Assembly: GCA_031263345.1 (NCBI GenBank)
Contig: JAISFY010000081.1
Span: forward strand, 1 to 7,599
Source of the DNA: Holosporales bacterium
GTDB lineage: Bacteria; Pseudomonadota; Alphaproteobacteria; RUG11792
Length of the DNA stretch: 7,599 nt
Direction: 5' to 3'
Shown here one piece after another: positions 1 to 7,022 of the stretch (its first letter is position 1; every line of letters begins with the position of its first letter). The position numbers and the translations under genes are program-made. Below the pieces are notes generated by a model. That model had not been told where the DNA came from. It did no database searches and worked only from the letters and a program-made list of their open reading frames with translations.

Positions 1-71
1 GATCCACGCCCGAAAATCTTTTCGATTTGAGACAGGGCGGCATCTAACGCCTTGTTACGTTCACCATTCAT
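1..71 (-). CDS. recA: Recombinase RecA, N-terminal fragment (gene runs off the left edge)
   Basis: Reading the minus strand from an ATG at 71-69 gives 23 codons before the window ends. They contain NKALDAALSQIEKIFGRG, which matches the highly conserved RecA N-terminal helix (KxxALxxALxQIExxFGKG). RecA forms filaments on single-stranded DNA, drives homologous recombination and triggers LexA self-cleavage where LexA exists. Only the oligomerisation helix is visible; the ATPase core lies outside. A GTG two codons upstream (77-75) is in frame and could be the true start; neither start has a strong ribosome binding site. A TAA closes the frame about 17 codons further up, so a much longer N-terminus is excluded. 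The gene lies directly downstream of dnaE on the same strand. Assignment rests on a short but distinctive stretch. Confidence 0.85.
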   Translation of the reverse strand, partial: MNGERNKALDAALSQIEKIFGRG

Positions 72-95
72 TTTCACAGATACAAAATTTAAGCG

Positions 96-108
96 AGGAA
101 ATTTTCCT
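96..108. promoter_or_regulatory. 13-base palindrome in the recA leader
   Basis: AGGAAATTTTCCT is a perfect inverted repeat (6-base arms, one central base) lying 25-37 bases upstream of the recA ATG. It could be an operator or a small leader hairpin that hides an AAGG motif. No alphaproteobacterial SOS box (GTTC-N7-GTTC) or E. coli-type LexA box is visible in the dnaE-recA gap. The function is inference. Confidence 0.3.
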
Positions 109-122
109 TCATCTACGGAGGT

Positions 123-152
123 AGTTTACCCGTTATTAGGTCTCGGGAGCAA
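123..152 (-). promoter_or_regulatory. Possible recA promoter
   Basis: On the minus strand TTGCTC (152-147) and TAAACT (128-123) are separated by 18 bases, a loose sigma-70 pattern that would start transcription near 116, about 45 bases before the recA ATG. Both boxes deviate from consensus. No intrinsic terminator with a T tract is visible after dnaE, so recA may also be reached by read-through. Confidence 0.25.
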
Positions 153-210
153 GGATTATCCAGCTAGCCAGGAGAGAGACTGGGGGCAACCCATCAAAGA
201 GTTTTCGCTA

Positions 211-3200
211 TCATTTAAACCTAACTCCTTCAATTTTCTTGATCTTATCCCTATTTTCTAGAGATAAGTGTTTTTTATACTTAGTCTGGATTTCTATCTT
301 TTTGCCTCTATCATCGATTACTATGAAAGACAGCTCGTTATCACCGTCTTCCATCTCTCCTATTACATTATACAACTCATCTACGTTTGTTCCAGAATCT
401 AAGTACAGATATACCTTTTGCTGATTTAAAACGGTCGCCGCTTCTCGAATAGATACCGCTATCATTTTCCGATCATCATATTCCGTTTTCGTTTGTGCAT
501 CTATTATAATGGGGGTACCAATCTGAAGAAAACTGCTACTCCTCGAATATAGGTCTGGGAATACCGTTACCTCAAACGTCCCATCAATATCCGATATTGT
601 TAGAAAAGCATACTTCTGCTCGTTTTTAGACAATTTTTCTTTTTTGCGTAATATAACACCGGCGACCGTAAGATTTTCTGTGGCGCTTCCAAATTCGCGG
701 CTTCGAGTAATATGCTCTCTGGATAGATGCTCCCAGTAAATCTCCATCGGATGAGAATTCAGGTAAAACCCAAATACTTTTCGTGCGAGCTCCGCTTTTT
801 CGACGAGGCCATATTCTGGCACATCCCGTAACTGGATCTGAGTAATCACTGCATCCCCAAATAGCGATTTTTGTCTCCCAATTCCTTGTTCATCCTTTTT
901 TATCCCGGCCTTCATTAACAAATCTATAGATTCGAGCATCTGCCTTCTATTGGAGCACAATGAATCGAGCGCCCCGGATAGGATCAGAGCCTCGACGTGT
1001 CGACTCGATAATACCGTTTCTTGAATTCGCTCGAAGAAATTGACTAAACTCGTGAAGGGCCCGTTCTTTTTCCTTTCTCGTACCAGTTCCCCCATAATCA
1101 CCGTTCCACACCCCTTCAAACAGCCGAGAGCATATCTAATTTTATGATCTCCATCGGCAATGAAATATTCTTCTGAGATATTAATGTCAGGGCCTAAAAC
1201 GTCGATCCCTGCGCTCTTAGAGTCCTGAACAAAAGCAAAAATTTTATCCGAATTTCCAATATCTAGATTCATAATTGCAATGTAAAATTCTCGTCTAAAA
1301 TTTGCTTTAAGGAAAGCCGTCTGGTAAGATAATAGGGCATATGGAGCGGCATGAGATCGGTTGAATCCGTAACTGGCAAATTTTTCCATTAAAGCAAAAA
1401 CCTGCTTTGCGGTATCTGATGGAATTCCCATCCCGATAGCTCCCGATACGAAGATTTCTCTATTCTTCTCCATTTCTTCTCGAATTTTTTTCCCCATCGC
1501 TCGGCGCAAGAGGTCAGCGGCAGCCAGTGAATAGCCACCCATTTCTTGCGCTATTTTCATGACTTGTTCCTGGTAAACCATGACTCCATACGTATTCTTA
1601 AGAATCGGTTCAAGAATCGGATGAAGGTACGTCACGGGCTCCTTCCCATGCTTACGGGATAAATACTTTGGTATATCGTCTATCGGTCCAGGACGGTAAA
1701 GAGAAACGAGAGCAATAAGGTCTTCCAGCCCATCTGGTTGAAGTTTCTGGATGACATCTTTCATTCCAGAACTTTCCAATTGAAAAATCCCAACGACATC
1801 AACATCGCACAACAGCTTTAGTGTTTTTTTATCCTCTAAGTTTATCTTCGCAATATCGATATCGATTCCATGGTATTTTTTTACATAATCGCAAACATGC
1901 TTAAGAAGCGTAAGAGTCTTTAAACCCAAGAAATCGAACTTCACCAATCCAGCACTTTCCACAAACTTCATGGTAAATTGTGTTATAGGAAGATCAGCCT
2001 CATCGTCCGAATACAGTGGAACTAGCTCATCGATGTTTTCATTTCCTATCACAATCCCTGCGGCATGTAATGATGCGTGACGATATAGCCCTTCGAGCTG
2101 TAGGGCCGTATTGATTAGAAATGCCACAGATTCATCATCAGCCATCATTTGCCTGAATTGAGGCTCTATTTCGATTGCCTGAGATAAATCGATCGGGTTT
2201 GCTGGATTAATAGGAACAAGTTTGGAGATTCGATCCACTTGACCATACGGCATCTGAATTACCCGTCCGACATCTCGAATGACGGCTCTCGCCTGCAATG
2301 TTCCAAGAGCAATGATGTGAGCGACTCTCTTTTCACCGTACTTTTCCTTAACATACCGAATTACCTCATCCCTCCTCTCCTGACAGAAATCGATATCGAA
2401 GTCTGGCATCGAGACCCGATCCGGATTCAAGAATCTTTCGAAAAGCAGCTGATACTTGATGGGATCGAGATCAGTAATATCCAGAGACCAGGCAACAACG
2501 GAACCGGCTCCCGATCCTCGTCCGGGACCAACCGGTATATCTTGACTTTTCGCCCATTTCACGAAATCGGAAACGATAAGGAAATAACCGCTGAATCCCA
2601 TCTTCTTTATGACTGATAGTTCGTATTCTAGCCTTTTAAAATACTTTTCTTCTTGTTCTAACTGATGCTCAATTAATCGGTACGTAAGTCCAGATCGCGC
2701 CTGTTTCTCTAGAATTGAATCTTCATCATTAATCGCATCGTCAGAATAGCGCGGAAGGCCTGGCTTTCGTTTTTCTGGCATAAAATTGCATCTTTTGGCA
2801 ATAACGGCCGTATTCCGAACGGCCTCATTTATATCCGAAAAAAGCTCCAACATTTCATCTGTAGATTTCAGGTAATGCTCCGATGAGACCCTCCTTCTGT
2901 CTTTCGTCGTAGCGTATGTTCCTTTCGCAATACACAGTAAAATGTCATGCGCTTCGTGCATAGATTTTTCTAGAAAAAATACGTCGTTTGTGGCGACGAG
3001 TGGGATATTATTTTTCAAAGCAAAATCTATAAAAAAAGGCTCTGTTAATTTTTCATCCGGTTCATTCGTTCGAGATATTTCTATATACAAATTCCTGCCA
3101 AAAATCGCTAACAGATCTGTTAAAAAATTGGCTGCGCCGGTCCTATCATTATTGGCAAACAGTATTCCGGCTGGACCTTTTGCTCCTCCACTCAGAACGA

Positions 3201-3579
3201 TGATTCCATCTTTATGTGCATCGAGATCGTTGAGCGTCAAATATTTGTTATGTTCGCGATTTCTAATATAAAAACACGTCATGAGTTTGAGAAGATTCTT
3301 ATACCCGGTCTCATTTTGAGCCAACAAAACGGCTGGAGCGATAACATCTCCAATTTTAATATCAATTAAGCTGCCAGGAATTGGCTGTACACCATTTTCA
3401 GCACATTTGAGAGCAAATTCTAATGTTCCGAACATGTTGTTGGTATCCGTTATGGCTACGGCCGGCAGATCGCTGGTACCGCAAGCTTTAACGAGGCCTG
3501 GAATTTTGATTGCCCCTTCACAGAGCGAATACGCCGTGTGAACTCTTAAATGTACGAAAGGATCTCGTGGAGCATCCAT
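211..3579 (-). CDS. dnaE: DNA polymerase III, alpha (catalytic) subunit DnaE
   Basis: This is the replicative polymerase that copies the chromosome within the holoenzyme. The 1122-residue product is close to the usual DnaE1 length and appears intact. Domains in order (numbered from the ATG): an N-terminal PHP domain opening FVHLRVHTAYSLCEG; the polymerase core with the nucleotide-binding loop GPGRGSGAGS (about 351-360); catalytic aspartates in PDFDIDF (D393, D395) and a third in KFDFLGLKTL (D549); a helix-hairpin-helix segment around 817-850; a clamp-binding motif QKSLF (903-907); and an OB fold around 970-1045. The C-terminal tail would contact tau. An in-frame TTG at 3591 would add four residues, but the ATG at 3579 has GGGAAAGG just upstream and gives the family's short N-terminus. 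The gene is tandem with recA and divergent from frr. No proofreading DnaQ is seen here. Confidence 0.97.
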   Translation of the reverse strand: MDAPRDPFVHLRVHTAYSLCEGAIKIPGLVKACGTSDLPAVAITDTNNMFGTLEFALKCAENGVQPIPGSLIDIKIGDVIAPAVLLAQNETGYKNLLKLMTCFYIRNREHNKYLTLNDLDAHKDGIIVLSGGAKGPAGILFANNDRTGAANFLTDLLAIFGRNLYIEISRTNEPDEKLTEPFFIDFALKNNIPLVATNDVFFLEKSMHEAHDILLCIAKGTYATTKDRRRVSSEHYLKSTDEMLELFSDINEAVRNTAVIAKRCNFMPEKRKPGLPRYSDDAINDEDSILEKQARSGLTYRLIEHQLEQEEKYFKRLEYELSVIKKMGFSGYFLIVSDFVKWAKSQDIPVGPGRGSGAGSVVAWSLDITDLDPIKYQLLFERFLNPDRVSMPDFDIDFCQERRDEVIRYVKEKYGEKRVAHIIALGTLQARAVIRDVGRVIQMPYGQVDRISKLVPINPANPIDLSQAIEIEPQFRQMMADDESVAFLINTALQLEGLYRHASLHAAGIVIGNENIDELVPLYSDDEADLPITQFTMKFVESAGLVKFDFLGLKTLTLLKHVCDYVKKYHGIDIDIAKINLEDKKTLKLLCDVDVVGIFQLESSGMKDVIQKLQPDGLEDLIALVSLYRPGPIDDIPKYLSRKHGKEPVTYLHPILEPILKNTYGVMVYQEQVMKIAQEMGGYSLAAADLLRRAMGKKIREEMEKNREIFVSGAIGMGIPSDTAKQVFALMEKFASYGFNRSHAAPYALLSYQTAFLKANFRREFYIAIMNLDIGNSDKIFAFVQDSKSAGIDVLGPDINISEEYFIADGDHKIRYALGCLKGCGTVIMGELVRERKKNGPFTSLVNFFERIQETVLSSRHVEALILSGALDSLCSNRRQMLESIDLLMKAGIKKDEQGIGRQKSLFGDAVITQIQLRDVPEYGLVEKAELARKVFGFYLNSHPMEIYWEHLSREHITRSREFGSATENLTVAGVILRKKEKLSKNEQKYAFLTISDIDGTFEVTVFPDLYSRSSSFLQIGTPIIIDAQTKTEYDDRKMIAVSIREAATVLNQQKVYLYLDSGTNVDELYNVIGEMEDGDNELSFIVIDDRGKKIEIQTKYKKHLSLENRDKIKKIEGVRFK

Positions 3580-3583
3580 TACC

Positions 3584-3599
3584 TTTCCCAAATGGGAAA
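3584..3599. promoter_or_regulatory. Inverted repeat covering the dnaE ribosome binding site
   Basis: TTTCCC-AAAT-GGGAAA is a perfect 6-base inverted repeat ending five bases upstream of the dnaE ATG. On the dnaE transcript it would fold into a small hairpin that pairs the purine-rich GGGAAA part of the ribosome binding site. It could limit dnaE translation or be a protein-binding site. The repeat is seen directly; the role is inference. Confidence 0.35.
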
Positions 3600-3626
3600 A
3601 AATACAGTTATCGCTCAGACTACTTA

Positions 3627-3635
3627 ATCATAACA
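3627..3635 (-). promoter_or_regulatory. Candidate extended -10 promoter of dnaE
   Basis: On the minus strand TGTTATGAT reads as an extended -10 element (TGN followed by TATGAT, 5 of 6 to TATAAT). No good -35 lies 16-18 bases upstream, as is usual for extended -10 promoters. Transcription would begin near 3620 and give a leader of about 40 bases containing the inverted repeat. Confidence 0.4.
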
Positions 3636-3645
3636 CGAAAATCGA

Positions 3646-3674
3646 TTGGCACATACTTGCTTTTTTGGTACCAT
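3646..3674 (+). promoter_or_regulatory. Candidate sigma-70 promoter of the frr-fzlA-atpC-lptCAB unit
   Basis: TTGGCA (3646-3651, 5 of 6 to consensus) and TACCAT (3669-3674, 4 of 6) are separated by 17 bases. Transcription would start near 3681, about 35 bases before the frr ATG. It is back to back with the proposed dnaE promoter. This is the best match in the gap, but the -10 is weak. Confidence 0.4.
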
Positions 3675-3715
3675 CGTGCCTGTCACTCGGGATTTTATAA
3701 CCACTGAATCAGAAT

Positions 3716-4276
3716 ATGAGTTTCGATGCTAGATTAAATCCGTTCCAACATAAGATGGCTCTATCGGTCGAAGCCCTCAGTAAAGAGTTGTCCGGGATCA
3801 GAGTTGGAAGAGCTTCCGTTACAATTCTCGAGCCGGTCAAAGTCGAGGCTCATGGAGCGGTAATACCTTTAAATCAGCTGGCGTCAGTGTCCGCTCCGGA
3901 TGCCCGAATGTTGTCAGTTAACGTATGGGACAAAGGGATAGTAAAGGCGGTCGAGAAAGCTATCAGGGAATGCGGTGCTAACTTGAATCCGACAATCGAT
4001 GGGCAGGTTATACGGGTACCGATTCCTCCTCTTTCCGAAGAGCGACGCCAAGAGTTGTCAAAATTGGCCGCGAAATACGCTGAAGAATCGAAGATTGCCA
4101 TTAGGAATATTCGACGTGACGCTATGGATTTCGTAAAACAGCTTGAGAAGAATGGAGAAATTGGCGAAGATGGAATGCGTAAGCTTTCCGATGCCGTTCA
4201 AGAATTGACGAATGATTTTTCAAAACAGGTCGACACCTTATTGGCCGCGAGACAGAAAGAGATTATGCAGATATAA
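3716..4276 (+). CDS. frr: Ribosome recycling factor (RRF)
   Basis: RRF works with EF-G to split the post-termination ribosome from mRNA and tRNA. The 186-residue product has the family's full length. The three-helix domain I is formed by the N-terminus (about 1-30) and residues from about 105. Domain II (about 31-104) is inserted between them and begins VGRASVTILEP. The family hallmark AIRNIRRDAMD lies at 128-138, with the conserved arginines of the long helix. The ATG follows gaatcagaat, which has no clear Shine-Dalgarno sequence. frr is commonly found after rpsB-tsf-pyrH; here it instead heads a new unit divergent from dnaE, with the GST-like gene 15 bases downstream. Confidence 0.97.
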   Translation: MSFDARLNPFQHKMALSVEALSKELSGIRVGRASVTILEPVKVEAHGAVIPLNQLASVSAPDARMLSVNVWDKGIVKAVEKAIRECGANLNPTIDGQVIRVPIPPLSEERRQELSKLAAKYAEESKIAIRNIRRDAMDFVKQLEKNGEIGEDGMRKLSDAVQELTNDFSKQVDTLLAARQKEIMQI

Positions 4277-4291
4277 AGAACAAAAATTGCT

Positions 4292-4966
4292 ATGAGGAAG
4301 CTGTTTCATTATCCATTGTGTGCCCTGTCCAGGAGTGTGAGGTTTACCTTAGCAGAGAAGAAACTGGATTTTGAGACTGTACAAGAGACCCCCTGGAGCC
4401 CATCTTACGAATTACTCGATTACAGTATCTTCGGAACGTTACCGGTCCTAATCGATATCAGCGGAACGTCGATTCCAGGCTGTAACGCAATCATAGAATA
4501 TCTCGATGAGGTATATACGGACATTAGTCTTATAGGATCAGAACCGATTGGCCGCGCAGAATCACGCAGGATCGTAGACTGGTTCGAATTTACATTTTAT
4601 GCGGATGTCTACAAGCCGATTATAACTGAAAAGATTTTAAAAAGGTTTATGAAAAACATTGATAAGACCTCCGATCCGGCAACGATTAGATCGGCTAGCG
4701 GTAGGCTAACTACTCATATGGAATACGTATCGTGGCTCATAGACAGGAGAAATTGGCTAGCCGGTCGTGATTTTTCAATTGCTGATATTTGTGCTGCTTC
4801 TTTCATATCGGTTTTGGACTACCTCGGAATAATTTCTTGGCAAAAATTCGGTGAAGCGAAAGAGTGGTATGCTAAAATAAAATCTAGGCCCGGGTTTCGC
4901 GGAATATTAAAAGATAACCTTCCTCAAATTCTGCCATCGGCCGATTATGCCAATTTAGACTTCTAG
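4292..4966 (+). CDS. fzlA: FzlA-like, GST-fold cell-division protein
   Basis: The 224-residue protein has the glutathione S-transferase fold. A thioredoxin-like N-terminal domain (about 1-75) has a PLCALSRSVR helix start and the cis-proline motif GTLPVLI (P51), followed by CNAIIEYLDE. The all-helical C-terminal domain carries the usual N-capping box FSIADI (161-166). Strong similarity, from memory, to FzlA of Caulobacter is seen in RRNWLAG, the LDYLG...W region, AKEWYAKIKSRP and the terminal YANLDF. FzlA binds and curves FtsZ filaments and is needed for septal wall synthesis; it is not thought to act as a transferase, and its conserved C-terminus matters for division. The next gene's ribosome binding site overlaps the TAG stop. 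There is no clear Shine-Dalgarno before its own ATG. If not FzlA, it is a generic GST-family protein. Confidence 0.7.
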   Translation: MRKLFHYPLCALSRSVRFTLAEKKLDFETVQETPWSPSYELLDYSIFGTLPVLIDISGTSIPGCNAIIEYLDEVYTDISLIGSEPIGRAESRRIVDWFEFTFYADVYKPIITEKILKRFMKNIDKTSDPATIRSASGRLTTHMEYVSWLIDRRNWLAGRDFSIADICAASFISVLDYLGIISWQKFGEAKEWYAKIKSRPGFRGILKDNLPQILPSADYANLDF

Positions 4967-4970
4967 GAGG
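4965..4970 (+). promoter_or_regulatory. Strong Shine-Dalgarno of atpC overlapping the fzlA stop codon
   Basis: AGGAGG begins inside the TAG stop of the preceding gene and sits nine bases before the first of two adjacent ATG codons. It is the best ribosome binding site among the complete genes here, suggests that atpC needs more translation than its neighbours, and favours the ATG at 4980. Confidence 0.7.
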
Positions 4971-4979
4971 TCACTAAAA

Positions 4980-5240
4980 ATGATGTTCGAATTCACTCTG
5001 ATATGCGATGAGAAGGAAATTTTCAGTGGCCAAGTATCGAAAGTTTTAATCGAAACGAATACAGGCCCGGTGGAAATTTTGCCTCAGCATCAGCCGTATA
5101 TGGCAAGAATTATGAACAAAATCGCTTATACGATAATCGAGGAAGGAGCTCAAGTTATCACTGAAATTAAGGATGGATTCATTTATACGAATGGTTCCAA
5201 GTGTATAGCGATCGTGGATTATAATATCAACGTAAGTTGA
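4980..5240 (+). CDS. atpC: F1Fo ATP synthase epsilon subunit, short form lacking the C-terminal helices
   Basis: Epsilon is part of the rotating central stalk; its N-terminal beta-sandwich binds gamma and the c-ring, and its C-terminal helices can inhibit ATP hydrolysis. The 86 residues match only the beta-sandwich: FEFTLICDEKEIFSG at the start, then VEILPQHQPYMA (31-42, equivalent to the common VLPGHAP motif), a beta-rich stretch, and DGFIYTNGSKCIAIVD (65-80). The family usually has about 130-140 residues, so the two-helix domain is absent. The frame ends in TGA one base before lptC. There is no atpD or other atp gene beside it, although atpC normally closes the atpHAGDC cluster. The assignment rests on fold pattern and length, so another small beta protein is possible. 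Confidence 0.75.
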   Translation: MMFEFTLICDEKEIFSGQVSKVLIETNTGPVEILPQHQPYMARIMNKIAYTIIEEGAQVITEIKDGFIYTNGSKCIAIVDYNINVS

Positions 5241-5241
5241 A

Positions 5242-5787
5242 GTGTTATTTCGATTAATAAAACTGCTGAACACTTTTTATTTATTGATAATAGGGTGTAT
5301 AGTTTCGCTGTTTTTTGCATATCAATTCGATAAGAAGCCATCTATAGGAAAGGAAGCTTCCAGTAAATCAATTGAGAATGGCGCAGTTCGTGTAAAATAC
5401 ACGATGAAGCTGAAGGATGGATTCATTACGATCTCCTCGGCAAAGGCGGCAATCAAAAGCTTCGATAGTATCATCCTATCTGATGTTGCTGTACTCGTTT
5501 CTCGCAATCTAAAAAAAGCAAAAAAACGTATAAAAATAACAGCCGAAAATTGCGAACTAAAGCCAAAAAAGAAGAAAGCCAATCTTTCAGGAGAAATTTT
5601 AATAAGATTAGATGATTTTTCGGCAAGAACACGATTCGTATCGATAGACTGGCTCGATGGTACAATTTCAGGAAACTCACAAATTAGCGGGCAAAGAGAT
5701 GGTATAAAATTTACTGCGTCCGGATTTTCAATGAAACGGGGCAGGAAAATAGAACTCAAAAATGCTAAAATCGAGAAACGTAAATAA
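5242..5787 (+). CDS. lptC: LPS export protein LptC
   Basis: LptC is anchored in the inner membrane, receives lipopolysaccharide from the LptB2FG transporter and passes it to LptA. The 181-residue product has a single N-terminal membrane segment (about 9-27, FYLLIIGCIVSLFFAY) after a short basic start. A beta-rich periplasmic domain follows, with the family pattern of short repeated strands, e.g. ANLSGEILIRL (113-123) and SIDWLDGTISG (134-144). It starts with GTG one base after the atpC stop, suggesting translational coupling; only a weak upstream purine patch is present. The middle is unusually lysine-rich (about 91-112) and its codons form two runs of seven A. Identification leans on topology, length and the lptA-lptB neighbours. 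Confidence 0.8.
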   Translation: MLFRLIKLLNTFYLLIIGCIVSLFFAYQFDKKPSIGKEASSKSIENGAVRVKYTMKLKDGFITISSAKAAIKSFDSIILSDVAVLVSRNLKKAKKRIKITAENCELKPKKKKANLSGEILIRLDDFSARTRFVSIDWLDGTISGNSQISGQRDGIKFTASGFSMKRGRKIELKNAKIEKRK

Positions 5788-5803
5788 AATTCTTTGAAGT
5801 AAT

Positions 5804-6268
5804 TTGCTCTACTATATTGTCCCTTTTTTTATTGCCTTCATTTACGGCGTTAAGGCAGAGATCCAAACCTCTGCCGAAAATATTTCGATAGATATCAAAA
5901 ATAAAATGGTAACACTCTCTGGTATGGCAAAGGTAAAACAAGATAAGAATACAACTTTTTCAGCCCAAACGATTACGGTACTGTGGCAAGATCAAAAATG
6001 TATGAAATTAAAATCTATCAAGGGAGTTGGGGCCGTTCGTTTTGAACATGAGGAAATAAGTGTGACATCAGACGCATGTGAATGTGATATGCAGGAAGTA
6101 CGATTCACTGGAAATGTTGTTATAATCAGCAAAGATCTCGGAGAAATCCGTGCCGGCGTTGCCGTATACGGTATGAAATCAAAGAAAATAAACATTTTCC
6201 CGAACGGAAAAAGAGTAACATTAAAAATGGCCGAGTTTGGTTTTAAAGATAGAAAGAAGAGAAATTAA
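5804..6268 (+). CDS. lptA: LPS transport periplasmic protein LptA
   Basis: LptA forms the periplasmic bridge that carries lipopolysaccharide from LptC to the outer-membrane LptD. The 154-residue product begins with a short signal peptide (FFIAFIYG core) and a likely cleavage site after VKA at 16-18. The OstA/LptA domain follows, with repeated strand patterns such as ISIDIKNKMVTLSG (27-40) and EVRFTGNVVIISKD (98-111). The start must be TTG at 5804: a TGA lies three codons upstream in frame, and the first internal ATG would remove the signal peptide. GAAG sits a few bases before it, a weak ribosome binding site. The stop codon directly abuts the lptB ATG. Confidence 0.82.
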   Translation: MLYYIVPFFIAFIYGVKAEIQTSAENISIDIKNKMVTLSGMAKVKQDKNTTFSAQTITVLWQDQKCMKLKSIKGVGAVRFEHEEISVTSDACECDMQEVRFTGNVVIISKDLGEIRAGVAVYGMKSKKINIFPNGKRVTLKMAEFGFKDRKKRN

Positions 6269-6988
6269 ATGATCTTCGAAGCTGAAGAAATAACCAAATC
6301 TTACAAAGGAAAGAATGTCCTGAGTGGGGTGAGCCTGTCGTTTAGACAAAGAGAGATCGTCGGAATCCTTGGGCCGAATGGGGCCGGGAAAACGACCCTA
6401 TTTTCAATTTTAGCCGGAATTACTCCAGCCGAAAAGGGGAAAATACATCTTAACGGTTTCGATATTACATACCTCAAAATATACGAACGCGCCCGAAAGG
6501 GAATCGTCTACCTTCCACAAGATTCATCTATTTTTCGTGGCTTATCGGTTGAGGATAATATCCGAGCCGTGCTGCAAATAAATCTGAAATCGCGAGAAGA
6601 AATAGAAAATAGGCTAGACCATCTATTGGAATCATTTTCGTTACGACAACTAAGAAAATCTGGAGCTCCGCGTCTTTCCGGAGGAGAAAGGCGTAAAATA
6701 GAAATTGCCAGAACTCTTGCCGCATGCCCAAAATTCCTACTTTTGGACGAGCCCTTTTCTGGAATCGACCCCATTTCTGTTTTTGAAATAATTGCAATAA
6801 TAAAAGAACTCAAGGATAGCGGAATTGGAATTATCATTACGGATCATAACGTTCGCGAAACCCTTAATATATTGGATAGAGGCTATATAATTGCCGATGG
6901 GATGATTCTGATCGAAGGCAGCAAGGATGATATCCTAAAAAACGAAGAAGCAAAGAAGATATATCTTGGGCAGGATTTTAGAATATAA
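6269..6988 (+). CDS. lptB: LPS export ABC transporter ATP-binding protein LptB
   Basis: LptB is the cytoplasmic ATPase dimer that powers LPS extraction by LptF and LptG. The 239 residues fit the family's length (about 240). All nucleotide-binding motifs are intact: Walker A GPNGAGKTT (35-43), Q-loop Q84 in the LptB-typical YLPQDSSIFRGLSVEDNI, signature LSGGE (136-140), Walker B FLLLDEP with E161, and the switch histidine H193 in TDHNVRETL. A purine-rich patch GAAGAG lies seven bases before the ATG, which follows the lptA stop with no gap. LptF and LptG are not in the window. In many alphaproteobacteria the next gene is rpoN; here no gene follows. Confidence 0.96.
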   Translation: MIFEAEEITKSYKGKNVLSGVSLSFRQREIVGILGPNGAGKTTLFSILAGITPAEKGKIHLNGFDITYLKIYERARKGIVYLPQDSSIFRGLSVEDNIRAVLQINLKSREEIENRLDHLLESFSLRQLRKSGAPRLSGGERRKIEIARTLAACPKFLLLDEPFSGIDPISVFEIIAIIKELKDSGIGIIITDHNVRETLNILDRGYIIADGMILIEGSKDDILKNEEAKKIYLGQDFRI

Positions 6989-6992
6989 TGGC

Positions 6993-7022
6993 TTGCGAGC
7001 TACTCTTCCTGATCGTTATAAA
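6993..7022 (+). promoter_or_regulatory. Possible promoter just after lptB
   Basis: TTGCGA (6993-6998) and TATAAA (7017-7022) are 18 bases apart. A perfect TATAAT follows at 7037-7042 but lacks a -35 at suitable distance. Either could start a short transcript ending at the 7135-7179 hairpin. In AT-leaning DNA such matches arise by chance, so this is tentative. Confidence 0.3.

Noticed and set aside
2239..2616. 125-codon open frame on the plus strand
   Set aside because: It lies wholly antisense to the conserved polymerase core of dnaE, has no recognisable domain and is a shadow of that gene.
2942..3271. 109-codon open frame on the plus strand
   Set aside because: It is antisense to the intact PHP-domain region of dnaE; composition follows the opposite strand.
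3580..3591. TTG start adding four residues to DnaE
   Set aside because: It lies inside an inverted repeat, has only T and C upstream, and the ATG at 3579 gives the normal family N-terminus.
96..3599. Shared operator between the recA palindrome and the dnaE inverted repeat
   Set aside because: Arms run in opposite orientation (AGGAAA-TTTCCT versus TTTCCC-GGGAAA) with different spacing, so they are not the same site.
3646..3661. Sigma-54-like site TTGGCAC followed by TTGC upstream of frr
   Set aside because: The GG and GC elements are one base closer than the required sigma-54 spacing, which normally destroys function. The same bases fit a sigma-70 -35 better.
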